A stretch of DNA of 64,000 bases, taken from positions 2,741,430 to 2,805,429 of the forward strand of contig NZ_KB889967.1 of NCBI RefSeq assembly GCF_000372885.1, written 5' to 3'. Within the stretch, counting starts at the first letter, position 1. Each line of letters begins with the position of its first letter. Shown here in pieces: positions 54,095 to 63,199 of the stretch. Below the pieces are notes generated by a model, which was not told the origin of the DNA, did no database searches, and saw only the letters and a program-made list of their open reading frames with translations. Position numbers and translations under genes: made by a program. This DNA is from Methyloversatilis thermotolerans (lineage in GTDB: Bacteria > Pseudomonadota > Gammaproteobacteria > Burkholderiales > Rhodocyclaceae).

Positions 54095-55042
54095 ATGACT
54101 CTGATTCGCAAACTGCTGTCCGTTGCCGTCTTGTCTGCACTGTCTGCCGGCGCAGGCGCGGCGAGCTCGCTCAACCTCGCCAACTACTCGGTCACCGGCA
54201 ACTACACGATAGACAGCCTCGGCGAACTGGGCCTCGAGGCCTCCGCCGTCACCTATGCGCGCGACCGCGGCAGCCTGTTCGTCGTCGGTGACGAAGGGCT
54301 GGGCGTGATCGAACTGAGCCTGACCGGCCAGGTCCTGTCGTCCATGGAGTTCTCCGGCTGGCCGGCAACCAGCACCAACAACGATGCCGAGGGCCTGACC
54401 TATCTCGGTAACGGTGTGCTGGTGGTCGCCGAGGAACGCCTGCAGGACGCCTACCGCTTCACCTATGTCGCGGGCGGCAGCGTCGATCTGGCGAAGGCAG
54501 ACTCGGTCTCCATCGGCGCCACCGTCGGCAACGTCGGCACCGAGGGGATCAGCTACGACCCGCGCGACGGCAGCTTCGTGAGCGTCAAGCAGGACAATCC
54601 GCAGGCCCTGCTGGCCGGCGGCCTCACCTTCGCCCAGGGTGGTGGCGTATCGACGATGCAGACGCTGTTCAGCGGGACGTCCCTGTTCGGGCTGGCCAGC
54701 CTGTCGGACGTGCAGACGCTGTCGCCGGTCGACGCGCTGGCCGGCACCTCGGCCGCCGACAACCTGCTCATCCTGAGCCTGGACTCGCGTCTGCTGGTCG
54801 AGATCGACCGCAGCGGCCAGGTGCTGAGCAGCTTCGATCTGAGCGGCATCACCAACCAGGCGATCGAAGGAGTGACCATAGACGAGAAGGGCATCATCTA
54901 TCTCGTCGCGGAAGATTCCGGCACGCCGAACTCCCGTCTGTTCGTACTGACGCCGGTGCCCGAACCTGCCGGCTGGGCGATGTCCCTGGCCGGTCTGGCA
55001 CTGATCGCGCCGCTGGCCCGCCGTACCCGCCGCACAGCCTGA
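54095..55042 (+). CDS. PEP-CTERM exported beta-propeller protein (SdiA-regulated/esterase-like)
   Basis: A 315-residue precursor with a signal peptide (LLSVAVLSALSAGAGAAS). The body resembles the SdiA-regulated/esterase-like six-bladed propeller: LEASAVTYARDRGSLFVVGD, AEGLTYLGNGVLVVAEERLQ and AIEGVTIDEKGIIYLVAEDS. A C-terminal VPEPAGWAMSLAGLALIAPL plus ARRTRR sorting signal ends it. It is 18 bp after the LTD PEP-CTERM gene, so the two are co-expressed. Confidence 0.9.
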   Translation: MTLIRKLLSVAVLSALSAGAGAASSLNLANYSVTGNYTIDSLGELGLEASAVTYARDRGSLFVVGDEGLGVIELSLTGQVLSSMEFSGWPATSTNNDAEGLTYLGNGVLVVAEERLQDAYRFTYVAGGSVDLAKADSVSIGATVGNVGTEGISYDPRDGSFVSVKQDNPQALLAGGLTFAQGGGVSTMQTLFSGTSLFGLASLSDVQTLSPVDALAGTSAADNLLILSLDSRLLVEIDRSGQVLSSFDLSGITNQAIEGVTIDEKGIIYLVAEDSGTPNSRLFVLTPVPEPAGWAMSLAGLALIAPLARRTRRTA

Positions 55043-55172
55043 TCGGGGTCGGGCGGAAGGCACGCACCTCCGCCCGCCTCCCGGGATTGCCGTCGTTTGC
55101 GCCCGCTTATCCACGGGTATTCGGGCGCCAAATGATCTACTGTTCGAAGGTGACCTTCCGACGGGGCATCCC

Positions 55173-56009
55173 ATGCACCTGCTGCGCGCGCTCGGCATAC
55201 AGCTCGTTTCCTGGATCGTCGCGCTGTTCGCGCTGCGCTACACCATCACGCCTCCGGCCGGACTGGGTTCGGTCGTCATCATGCAGGCGGGCATCGCGGG
55301 CGCATTCGCGCTGGCAATGCGCGCCCCGCGCTGGTGGGTGATGATCCACCTGCTGTTCTCGCCGCTGATCGTCATCACCCGCACGCTGGCTATCGCCCCC
55401 GCCTGGTATCTCGCCGCCTTCGTGGCGCTGGCCGCGGTATTCTGGTCAACCTTCCGCAGCCGCGTGCCACTGTTCCTGACCAACCAGGCCACTGCGCGCA
55501 GCCTGCTGCAGGCGCTGCCTCAGGATCGCGCCATCCATCTGGTCGATCTGGGTTGCGGCACCGGCGGCCTGCTGCGCAGGCTTGCGCTGTCCCGCCCGGA
55601 CTGCACCTTCACCGGCGTGGAAAACGCGCCACTTCCCTGGCTCGTCGCCCGCTGGACCAATCGCGGCCTGCCCAATGTGACCATACGGCGGCAGGATCTG
55701 TGGGCGGTCGACCTTGGCGACTTCGACGTCATATACGCTTTTCTGTCGCCGGTGCCCATGCCGCGTCTTGGCCGCAAGGCGGCCATCGAAATGCGCCCGC
55801 AGGCGCTGTTCATTTCCAACAGTTTCACCATTCCCGGCATGCGTGCGGACCGTGTGATCGATAACGACCCTGCTGCCCGCCCGCTGCACGTCTACGGATT
55901 TGCCGCCCGGCGCGGCAAGAATGGCCGCACCGTGGTCGAACCCGAGGCGGAATTGCGGGCGGATTCCACTGCACTTTCCGGCGATGGACACGGACTGATC
56001 GCTGAATAA
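55173..56009 (+). CDS. Membrane-anchored class I SAM-dependent methyltransferase
   Basis: A 278-residue protein. The first ~95 residues hold three hydrophobic segments (LVSWIVALFALRY; VVIMQAGIAGAFALAM; AWYLAAFVALAAVFW). The SAM fold follows with VDLGCGTGGLLRRLALSRPD near residue 123 and FTGVENAPLPWLVAR near 147. DVIYAFLSPVPM near 185 is the motif IV region. The substrate is unknown; an inner-membrane lipid or protein substrate is plausible. It precedes a ParA-like ATPase by 36 bp. Confidence 0.85.
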   Translation: MHLLRALGIQLVSWIVALFALRYTITPPAGLGSVVIMQAGIAGAFALAMRAPRWWVMIHLLFSPLIVITRTLAIAPAWYLAAFVALAAVFWSTFRSRVPLFLTNQATARSLLQALPQDRAIHLVDLGCGTGGLLRRLALSRPDCTFTGVENAPLPWLVARWTNRGLPNVTIRRQDLWAVDLGDFDVIYAFLSPVPMPRLGRKAAIEMRPQALFISNSFTIPGMRADRVIDNDPAARPLHVYGFAARRGKNGRTVVEPEAELRADSTALSGDGHGLIAE

Positions 56010-56045
56010 TGGACGTTCACACCCGCACAGGCTGGAGATCAGGAC

Positions 56046-56756
56046 ATGGCTGAAATCATCTGCGTCATCGGAAACAAGGGCGGCACTGGCAAGACCACCC
56101 TGTCGCATATGCTCTGTCAGGGCCTCGGATTGCTGGACCAGCGTTCGGTGTGCGTGCTCACCGACATCGGTCGCGAGCCGCTGGATCCGGAGGGGCGCCG
56201 CTACCTCACGGCCGACGCGCGCTCGCGCGATGCGCTGGCCAAGGTCGTGGACAAGATACGGGCGCTTAACAAGTGGATGGGGGTGATCGATGGCGGCGCG
56301 AATCGCGGTGAAATGGATCGTCACCTCTATGGTCTCGCCCACCTCGTGTTGCTGCCCTTCCGCGACTCGCACGAGGATATCCGCACCGTGATGCAGGACC
56401 TGGAAACCTTCCCGCGTGCGCTGGCCGTCCCGATGCAGTGGCCGACCAATCCGTGGGCACGGGAGGCCGCCGACAAGCTGGTCGAAAGCCAGCTGGGCAA
56501 GTACCACCATCGCATACTCGAGCCGGTGTTCGCGATTTCGTCATCCAAGCTGCTGCTGCAGAAGCGCATTCCCGATTCGCTGCCGTCGCCACTGGCAAAT
56601 GCCTGCCGGCGCGTCGCGGCACCGGTGCTGGACATCTTGCGCATCGATCACGAAGAAGTGGATATCGACGCCGAGGATGCGATGGAAGGCGCCGACATGG
56701 CGGCCACCGCGCGCGCCACTCTGGAACCCGAAGCGGTCCTCGGCGCCACCCACTGA
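56046..56756 (+). CDS. ParA-like P-loop ATPase
   Basis: A 236-residue MinD/ParA-fold ATPase with a deviant Walker A (CVIGNKGGTGKTTLSHMLCQ near residues 6-25) and GVIDGGANRGEMDRHLYGLA near 80 as switch region. There is no ParB partner or DNA-binding N-domain, so it is not an obvious chromosome-partition protein. It is more like the solitary StbB/ArsA-like members. Closed by a strong terminator. Confidence 0.82.
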   Translation: MAEIICVIGNKGGTGKTTLSHMLCQGLGLLDQRSVCVLTDIGREPLDPEGRRYLTADARSRDALAKVVDKIRALNKWMGVIDGGANRGEMDRHLYGLAHLVLLPFRDSHEDIRTVMQDLETFPRALAVPMQWPTNPWAREAADKLVESQLGKYHHRILEPVFAISSSKLLLQKRIPDSLPSPLANACRRVAAPVLDILRIDHEEVDIDAEDAMEGADMAATARATLEPEAVLGATH

Positions 56757-56777
56757 TTGTCCGGACACGCCATCAGC

Positions 56778-56806
56778 GGGCCGCGTTTCGCGGCCCTTTT
56801 CTTTTC
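56778..56806 (+). terminator. Rho-independent terminator after the ParA-like gene
   Basis: GGGCCGCG (56778-56785), loop TTT, CGCGGCCC (56789-56796), then TTTTCTTTTC. It lies 21 bp after the ParA-like stop, at the convergence with a response regulator gene. Confidence 0.88.
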
Positions 56807-57449
56807 ATTTGCGCGCGCGACGTTGCGACAGCAGGATGAGCGCCTGCGCTCGCGAACCCACCTTCATCGCCTTGAAGATGCGCGACAGATGGACCTTGAC
56901 CGTGCCTTCGGCGAGGCCCAGCGACTCGGCAATCTCGCGGTTGGAACGCCCCTGTCCCAAAAGATCGAGCACACGCTGCTGGGCCTGGGTCAGACCGAAG
57001 TCATCCGGCAAGGAGTGGAGCGACGCAGCGGCGCCGTGATTGCCCGCCGCCTGCGGCCGTTTGTCGGACGGCATGTAGATGTCGCCGTCGAGTACGGCAC
57101 GCAGGGCGCGCACAAGCTGCTCGCCGGAATCCGACTTCGACACGAAACCCGACGCCCCCTGGCGCAGCGCCCGGGCAACCGTGGCGCGATCGCCCAGCGC
57201 GGACACGACGATGACCGGCAACGACGGATCACGCTCCCGCAAGGTGGCAAGCAGTGAAAAACCGTTCATCCCGGGGAGCATCAGATCGGTCATCACCAGG
57301 TCGATATCCGCGCCTGCATCCAGGATGGAAAGCGCCTGGGCCGCATCCGAGGCCTCGATGAGCGTCCAGTCGGGACATGCGCGAGCGATGGTCTGCGCCA
57401 GACCCTCGCGCACCAGTACGTGATCGTCAACGAGCAGAAGACTGGCCAA
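56805..57449 (-). CDS. LuxR/NarL-family response regulator
   Basis: A receiver domain (SLLLVDDHVLVREGLAQTIA; MTDLMLPGMNG with phospho-Asp; VSALGDR; FVSKSDS with Lys) is followed by a LuxR-type HTH (LTQAQQRVLDLLGQGRSNRE, then IAESLGLAEGTVKVHLSRIF). Start chosen: TTG at 57449, with GGAGG 4 bp upstream and the receiver fold beginning immediately; an in-frame ATG at 57476 has no ribosome site and would add 9 residues. It is divergent from a second response regulator and probably belongs to the same phosphorelay. Confidence 0.88.
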   Translation of the reverse strand: MASLLLVDDHVLVREGLAQTIARACPDWTLIEASDAAQALSILDAGADIDLVMTDLMLPGMNGFSLLATLRERDPSLPVIVVSALGDRATVARALRQGASGFVSKSDSGEQLVRALRAVLDGDIYMPSDKRPQAAGNHGAAASLHSLPDDFGLTQAQQRVLDLLGQGRSNREIAESLGLAEGTVKVHLSRIFKAMKVGSRAQALILLSQRRARK

Positions 57450-57640
57450 AATGCCTCCAGGAGCATGCGGGAGCAAGGCACGGGCTCCCGCGCCGGGATG
57501 CGCAGTTTAAGCGTACGCGTTATCACATCAAGTTCGTCCAAGCGGACTACGACTAAAGTTATACATCCATCCTCCCAGAAAGCGCGCTTTGCGCCATCAT
57601 TCATCTTTTGCGCGCGCGTCAGTCGCCCCCGCCCCTGCAG
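57450..57640. promoter_or_regulatory. divergent control region between two response regulator genes
   Basis: About 190 bp containing CGTCCAAGCGGACTACGACTAAAGTTATAC near 57535. The GTCC/GGAC pair and TTATAC (a -10-like box) suggest an operator and promoter for one or both regulators. TTAGT and GGACGA-like elements recur near 60212-60228, downstream of the hybrid kinase. No clear start site is assigned. Confidence 0.35.
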
Positions 57641-58315
57641 ATGAAAATCCTGATCGTCGATGACCACCCGTTGATCCGCGAGGCGCTGCGTCACGTGCTG
57701 CCCGGACTGGCTGCGGATATCCGGCTGCTGGACGCACCCGACTGCGAATCCGGGCTCAAGCTGGCCGACCAGCACCCCGATCTCGATCTCGCACTGCTTG
57801 ACCTGACCTTGCCTGGCAGCAGCGGCATGAGCGCCCTGCAGACCTTCCGCGGTGCCCATCCGGCCCTGCCCATCGTCGTACTGTCCGGTTTCGACGATGC
57901 GAGCACCGTGCTGGCGGCCCTCGACGAGGGGGCCATGGGCTTCATTCCGAAATCGAGTTCCAATGAGGTGCTGCTGGGGGCCTTGCGCCTGGTGCTGTCG
58001 GGCGGCATCTACGTGCCCCGTCAGGCCATCGTGGGTGAGCTGGGAATGGGCTCGCCGCGGGTCGAAGACAGTTCCCGCAAGTCACAGACCGCTTCCGACA
58101 TCGGTCTGACCGAACGCCAGGCCGAAGTGCTGACGCTGATGGTGCAGGGCAAGCCGAACAAGGAAATCTGTCGCGAGCTCAATCTGGCCGAAGGCACGGT
58201 GAAGGTGCACATCACCGCCATCCTGAAGGCGCTCGGCGCCAGCAACCGCACGCAGGCAGTGCTGGCGGTAAGCCGTATCGGCCTCAAGCTCGGCACCACG
58301 GGTGGCTCTCGGTGA
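57641..58315 (+). CDS. LuxR/NarL-family response regulator
   Basis: A 224-residue regulator. The receiver domain has LIVDDHPLIREALRHVLPGL, ALLDLTLPGSSGM (phospho-Asp), VVLSGFD and FIPKSSS. A LuxR HTH follows (LTERQAEVLTLMVQGKPNKE, then ICRELNLAEGTVKVHITAIL). ATG at 57641 begins the family sequence. It overlaps the hybrid kinase start by 4 bp (GTGA), so that kinase is its likely phosphodonor. Confidence 0.93.
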   Translation: MKILIVDDHPLIREALRHVLPGLAADIRLLDAPDCESGLKLADQHPDLDLALLDLTLPGSSGMSALQTFRGAHPALPIVVLSGFDDASTVLAALDEGAMGFIPKSSSNEVLLGALRLVLSGGIYVPRQAIVGELGMGSPRVEDSSRKSQTASDIGLTERQAEVLTLMVQGKPNKEICRELNLAEGTVKVHITAILKALGASNRTQAVLAVSRIGLKLGTTGGSR

Positions 58316-60174
58316 GCACGCCCGCGCCGGAACTGCTCGCGCCCTCCGGCACGACGATAGAGTCGCTGACGCGCGACCGGGGGGACGCGGCGGCGCGACT
58401 GAGTCCGGAGGAGCAGTCGGCTCTGGATCGCGAGGTACTCGCGACCCAGATCCAGATGCTGTATGCGAATCTGGGTACTGCCTTCGGCGGTCAGGTGCTC
58501 GGTACTTTGCTGGTGGCGTGGGCGGTCATGGACACCAGCCCGCCATGGACGGTGATCACGTGGTTCGTGCTGTCCATGGCAAACCAGATTTCGCGACTGC
58601 TGCTTCTGCGCAGCTATCGCCGTACCAATCCCGACCCCGATGCCGCGCCACGCTGGGGGCGTTACTGGCTGGTGGGCGCAGCGGTTTCAGGCGTGCTGTG
58701 GAGCTCCACGCTCTGGCTGTTCTTCAGTCCGGCGGCCGCACAGCAGCAGATCGTGCTCATGTCCCTGCTGGTGTCCATCTGCGGCGTCGCCGCAGCGCTG
58801 ACGTCCATGCACCTGGCCAGCTACTACACCTTCCTTGCGGCCACCCTGCTTCCGGTGATCGCGCGCTATGTGTGGGAAGGCAGCCGGGACGACCTGCTGA
58901 TCGCCTTCATCATCAGCGTGCTGATGATTGCGCTATGGCGAGTGGGGAAGAATTTCAATGCGTTGATCGAGCGGGCGCTGCGCAGCCGCTATGCGAACGA
59001 GGTACTGAGCCGACGGCTTGAATCGCAGAACGTGGAACTGGCCCAGGCGCGTGACCGTGCTGATCAGGCCAGCCGCGCAAAGAGTCAGTTCTTCGCGGCC
59101 GCCAGCCACGATCTGCGCCAGCCTCTGCACGCCATGGGCCTGTTCGCGGCCGCCCTGTCGGCCAAGGCGCACGAGCCGGAGGTCGCCAATCTGGTGACCA
59201 GTATCAGCAGTTCGGTCGAGGCGCTGGAAGGGCTTTTCAACGAACTGCTCGACATTTCGAAGATCGATTCGGGCAAGGTGAAGCCGGAGGTGACCGACGT
59301 GTCGGTGAGCGCACTGTTCGATCGTCTGCGCATGGACTTCGAGCCTGAAGCCTTCGAACGAGGTCTGGTCTTCCGTATCCGCTCCCGTGCCGCGTGGGTG
59401 CGCAGCGATCCGGTGCTGCTGGAGCGCATCCTGCGCAACCTCATTTCGAATGCGATGCGCTACACGCCGCAGGGCGGTGTGCTGGTGAGCACGCGCATTC
59501 GGGGTGGCAAGCTGCGCTTCGAGGTGTGGGATACCGGCCTGGGCATCGCGGCGGAAGACCAGCAACGCATCTTCGAGGAATTCGTCCAGCTCGCCAATGC
59601 CGAACGTGACCGCCGCAAGGGCCTTGGCCTGGGGCTGTCCATCGTGCAGCGACTGGCGTCGCTGCTGGGCCATCCCGTGCAACTCGCGTCGCGCTCCGGG
59701 CGCGGCACCGTGTTCCGGGTGGATGTCCCGATGGGCCGGGCACCGGTGGTGCGGGCGACCGCGGTTCGCAGCGAACGCAGCCAGGCTGACCTCGGCGGAC
59801 GCTGCATCCTGGTGATCGACGATGAAGCAAGCATCGTCGACGGCATGGGCGCACTGCTCGGCAGTTGGGGCGCACTCACGGTGCTCGCCAGCCGCGGGGA
59901 AGAAGCCCTCCGAAAGGTGAGCGATCGCGACGCACCACCAGACCTCATCATCGCCGATTACCAGTTGCGCGACGGCGAGGTCGGTCCGGATGTGGTCGCG
60001 GCAGTGCGTCGACACTTCGGCCGTGAGATTCCGGCCATCCTGGTCACCGGCAGCGCAACGCCGGAACGCCTGGAACAGGCCAAGGACCTGGGACACCATC
60101 TGCTGCTCAAGCCGGTCATGCCCGCCAAGCTGCGCACGCTCATCCAGTTCAAGCTGAAGGAACAGCCGGCCTGA
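58312..60174 (+). CDS. Hybrid sensor histidine kinase with C-terminal receiver
   Basis: A 620-residue protein. The N-terminus (about residues 45-215) has six or so hydrophobic segments forming a membrane sensor. The HisKA box is SQFFAAASHDLRQPLHAMGL near residues 258-277, and the HATPase has NLISNAMRYTPQGG, DTGLGIA and GLGLGLSIVQRLA. A receiver domain ends the protein (ILVIDDEASIVDGMG; IIADYQLRDGE; LVTGSA; LLKPVM). It starts with GTG overlapping the response regulator. Together with the two regulators this gives a phosphorelay; the signal is unknown. Confidence 0.93.
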   Translation: MSTPAPELLAPSGTTIESLTRDRGDAAARLSPEEQSALDREVLATQIQMLYANLGTAFGGQVLGTLLVAWAVMDTSPPWTVITWFVLSMANQISRLLLLRSYRRTNPDPDAAPRWGRYWLVGAAVSGVLWSSTLWLFFSPAAAQQQIVLMSLLVSICGVAAALTSMHLASYYTFLAATLLPVIARYVWEGSRDDLLIAFIISVLMIALWRVGKNFNALIERALRSRYANEVLSRRLESQNVELAQARDRADQASRAKSQFFAAASHDLRQPLHAMGLFAAALSAKAHEPEVANLVTSISSSVEALEGLFNELLDISKIDSGKVKPEVTDVSVSALFDRLRMDFEPEAFERGLVFRIRSRAAWVRSDPVLLERILRNLISNAMRYTPQGGVLVSTRIRGGKLRFEVWDTGLGIAAEDQQRIFEEFVQLANAERDRRKGLGLGLSIVQRLASLLGHPVQLASRSGRGTVFRVDVPMGRAPVVRATAVRSERSQADLGGRCILVIDDEASIVDGMGALLGSWGALTVLASRGEEALRKVSDRDAPPDLIIADYQLRDGEVGPDVVAAVRRHFGREIPAILVTGSATPERLEQAKDLGHHLLLKPVMPAKLRTLIQFKLKEQPA

Positions 60175-60288
60175 GGTCCCGCTCGGCCCCTTGTCGCGTC
60201 GCTACATCCGTCTTAGTACCAAAGGACGATTGTCGTCGCCCGTCAGCGGGCAGACAATGAAGGCGTTGTGCACGTTGTGTCTCCCTTG

Positions 60289-60317
60289 ACGCGGTCCGCC
60301 GGGCCGCGTTTTCTTTT
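60289..60317 (+). terminator. Rho-independent terminator after the hybrid kinase
   Basis: ACGCGG (60289-60294), a nine-base loop, CCGCGT (60304-60309), then TTTCTTTTT. It lies about 115 bp after the kinase stop and before phaM. Confidence 0.65.
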
Positions 60318-60389
60318 TGGGCGCGGGAGTGCGCGACCGCCTCTGGTGCGCGCTATGCTTGTCGCACACGGACCTCGAGGGGCGAAGAC

Positions 60390-60785
60390 ATGGCGAACGA
60401 TTCGTCGCATTACGACCCGATGGAATTCCTGCGATCGGTATGGGGGCAGATGCCCTTTCCGGTGCCGGGTTTCGTCACACCCACGCTGGATGTCGGCGAA
60501 CTCGACAAACGCATCGCCGATCTCAAGGCTGTGGAAGGCTGGCTGCGCATGAATCTCGGCATGCTTCACACCAGTATCCAGGCACTGGAAGTCCAGCGCG
60601 CCACGCTGGCGACCATGCAGTCCATGGCGGCCAGTGCTGCCGGAGCCGCCGCCGGCAGCGAATCTTCCGCAAATCCGATGCAGGCCTTCGGCAACCCGGC
60701 CCTGTGGCCCTGGTCCATGATGCAGAGCCCTGCCTCGCCGGCAGATGCGTCCGATCCCGTACCGCCGGGAAAAGAAAGCGGCTGA
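60390..60785 (+). CDS. phaM: PhaM-family polyhydroxyalkanoate granule regulatory protein
   Basis: A 131-residue protein containing PTLDVGELDKRIADLKAVEG, then WLRMNLGMLHTSIQALEVQR, the conserved PhaM core near residues 29-70. A low-complexity Ala/Ser-rich stretch and a Pro-rich tail follow. In Cupriavidus PhaM links PHB synthase and granules to the nucleoid; the tail here lacks the long Lys/Pro-rich DNA-binding end, so it may only activate the synthase. It lies 9 bp before a FIST-domain gene. Confidence 0.86.
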   Translation: MANDSSHYDPMEFLRSVWGQMPFPVPGFVTPTLDVGELDKRIADLKAVEGWLRMNLGMLHTSIQALEVQRATLATMQSMAASAAGAAAGSESSANPMQAFGNPALWPWSMMQSPASPADASDPVPPGKESG

Positions 60786-60794
60786 GGAGATTCG

Positions 60795-61898
60795 ATGATC
60801 CGTTTTTCCGCCAGTTCGGCATTTCACGAAGACTGGCCGGTCGCCATGGATCTGGCCGTGTCCGGACTGGACATTCCACGGCGCGCCAGCCTCGGATTCG
60901 CCTACTTCTCGGATCAGTACGGTGGCAATGTCCAGGACATGTTCGACCGCCTGGTCAAGCTGACGGGCATTCCGAACTGGGTCGGCACCAGCTCTGTCGG
61001 CATCATCGGTCAGGGCATGGGCGCTCAGGATCAGACCGGCATGTCCCTGCTGGTGGGCAACCTGCCCGAGGGCAGCTTCCGTGTGTTTTCCGGTCGCGAG
61101 CGCCTGCCCAACCCGCAGGGCACGGACACTGATGCCGAGCAGCCCTATTTCGCCATCGTTCACGCAGACCCTTCGACCCCCGACATGGCCGATCTGGTCG
61201 CCGACATGGCGAGCAAGGTATCGAGCGGCTTCGTGACCGGCGGGCTTGCGCTCGCTCGCGGACAAGCCCCCATGCTCGCGAATGGCGCCTTGCACGGAGG
61301 CATCAGCGGCGTGGCTTTCTCCGAACAGATCATGGTCACGACGCGCTTGACGCAGGGCTGCTGCCCGGTCGGCGACGTTCATACGGTGACTGCCAGCGAA
61401 CGCAACGTGATCAGCGAAATAGATGGCCGTCCGGCGATGGATGCGTTCCTGTCGGCCGCCGGTACCTCGCTGGGACAGGACCTCAGACGCGCCGCGCGCT
61501 ACATTCTGCCCGGTCTGGGAGTGACCGGTCGCGACGATGCAAGCTTCCGGGTGCGCAATGTGATCGGACTGGATCCGGACAACGGACTGATCGCCATCAA
61601 TGACAGCGTGGAAGCCGGTCAGAAGCTGCGTTTCTTCAGACGGGACGCGGATTGTGCTCGCGCGGACATGAGGCGCATGCTCGCCGACCTGCGCGATTCG
61701 CTTGAGCATCCTCCGCTTGCCGGGCTTTACGTGTCCTGCGCGGCACGCGGCATGCAGATGTTCGGCGATGACAATGCCGAAGCGCAGATGCTGGATGAAG
61801 TGTTTCCCGGTCTGCCGGTCGCGGGCTTCTTCGCGGGCGGGGAAATCTCCCATGACCAGTTGTATGGCTACACTGGCGTACTCACGCTCTTTCTCTGA
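60795..61898 (+). CDS. FIST N- and C-domain sensory protein
   Basis: A 367-residue cytoplasmic protein with FIST_N (LGFAYFSDQYGGNVQDMFDR; NWVGTSSVGIIGQG) and FIST_C (VISEIDGRPAMDAFLSAAGT; GLYVSCAARGMQMFG; VAGFFAGGEISHDQLYGYTG). FIST domains are thought to bind small ligands and usually feed two-component or c-di-GMP signalling, but here no output domain is attached. Pairing with PhaM suggests a link to carbon storage, which is inference. Confidence 0.9.
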   Translation: MIRFSASSAFHEDWPVAMDLAVSGLDIPRRASLGFAYFSDQYGGNVQDMFDRLVKLTGIPNWVGTSSVGIIGQGMGAQDQTGMSLLVGNLPEGSFRVFSGRERLPNPQGTDTDAEQPYFAIVHADPSTPDMADLVADMASKVSSGFVTGGLALARGQAPMLANGALHGGISGVAFSEQIMVTTRLTQGCCPVGDVHTVTASERNVISEIDGRPAMDAFLSAAGTSLGQDLRRAARYILPGLGVTGRDDASFRVRNVIGLDPDNGLIAINDSVEAGQKLRFFRRDADCARADMRRMLADLRDSLEHPPLAGLYVSCAARGMQMFGDDNAEAQMLDEVFPGLPVAGFFAGGEISHDQLYGYTGVLTLFL

Positions 61899-61930
61899 TC
61901 CATTGCCGAGGCGGACTTCCGATCGCCCCT

Positions 61931-63199
61931 ATGAAATCGCGCCCCGCAGCACCGGCCGACATGCCTGAAGGAGCTGGCGGCGGATTGCTTGATCGAAGAC
62001 TTTTCCTGCGTCGCGGCATGGTGTTCGCGACGGCCGTCGGTGCGGGCACAACGCAGCCGGCGCAGGGCGAAGACCCGGCCTGGCTGCACGAGCCGGGAGC
62101 ACCGTTTTCCGCTTATGGCCAGCCAGCCCAGACGGAAAGGGGAACCACGCGCCGGATAGGCGCCAATCGGGCCGTAGCGGGCAATGGCGTGTCGTTCACG
62201 CCACTCGACGAGCTCGAAGGCGTGATCACGCCGAACGGCCTGCATTTCGAGCGTCATCACAATGGCGTACCCCGCATCGACCCGGCGCGACACAGCCTGA
62301 CCCTGCACGGACAGGTCGAGCAGCCGCTGTCCTTCACGGTGAAGTCACTGTTGCGCTATCCGATGCATTCGCAGATGCTGTTCATCGAGTGTGGCGGCAA
62401 CAGCAATGCGGGCTGGCATACGGAACCCATGCAGCGTCCCGCAGGGTCCATGCACGGACTGGTGTCCTGTGCAGAATGGACTGGCGTACCGGTCTCGCTG
62501 TTGCTGGACGAAGCCGGTGTTCAGCCGACAGCCAAATGGATCATCGCCGAGGGCGCCGATGCCGGGGCGATGAATGTGAGCATTCCGCTGGCCAAGATGC
62601 GGGACGACTGTCTGGTCGCGCTTTACCAGAACGGTGAGCGCCTGCGCCCGGAGAACGGCTATCCGATGCGGCTCATCGTTCCCGGCTGGGAGGGCGTACT
62701 GCACGTGAAATGGCTGCAGAGACTGGAACTGGCTGACCAGCCGGTCATGGCACGCAACGAAACATCGAAGTACACCGAACTGATGCCGTCGGGAAAGGCC
62801 CGGCAGTTCACCTTCACGATGGAGTGCAAGTCGCTCATCACCTCTCCATCCCACGGCCACACGCTGCCGCGGCCGGACATCTACCAGGTGAGCGGCCTCG
62901 CATGGAGCGGCCACGGGCGCATACGCAAAGTCGAGGTATCGGCGGATGGAGGCAGGAGCTGGGCGGTCGCCGCTCTGCAGACGCCGGTACTGGCGCGCTG
63001 TTTTACCCGCTTCCGCATCCCGTGGCGATGGGACGGGCGCCCTGCGGTACTGATGAGTCGTGCAAGCGACGAGCACGGCCATGTGCAACCGACACGCGCC
63101 GCACTGATCGCCGAACGCGGTCGCTCCGGATACTTCCACTACAACGGCATCGTGAGCTGGGCAGTTGACGAAGATGGCAGTGTTGCGCACACCTATTGA
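61931..63199 (+). CDS. soxC: SoxC-like sulfite/sulfane dehydrogenase, molybdopterin subunit
   Basis: A 422-residue enzyme of the sulfite oxidase family. A Tat signal (DRRLFLRRGMVFATAVGAG) near residues 21-39 sends it to the periplasm. The Mo-pterin domain contains FIECGGNSNAGWHTEP near 145, whose Cys ligates Mo, and LIVPGWEGVLHVKWLQRLEL near 248. The C-terminal dimerisation domain has KVEVSADGGRSWAVAAL. A cytochrome c gene overlaps its 3' end by 26 bp, as in SoxCD or SorAB pairs. No other sox genes are in the window, so it may act as a stand-alone sulfite dehydrogenase. Confidence 0.88.
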   Translation: MKSRPAAPADMPEGAGGGLLDRRLFLRRGMVFATAVGAGTTQPAQGEDPAWLHEPGAPFSAYGQPAQTERGTTRRIGANRAVAGNGVSFTPLDELEGVITPNGLHFERHHNGVPRIDPARHSLTLHGQVEQPLSFTVKSLLRYPMHSQMLFIECGGNSNAGWHTEPMQRPAGSMHGLVSCAEWTGVPVSLLLDEAGVQPTAKWIIAEGADAGAMNVSIPLAKMRDDCLVALYQNGERLRPENGYPMRLIVPGWEGVLHVKWLQRLELADQPVMARNETSKYTELMPSGKARQFTFTMECKSLITSPSHGHTLPRPDIYQVSGLAWSGHGRIRKVEVSADGGRSWAVAALQTPVLARCFTRFRIPWRWDGRPAVLMSRASDEHGHVQPTRAALIAERGRSGYFHYNGIVSWAVDEDGSVAHTY

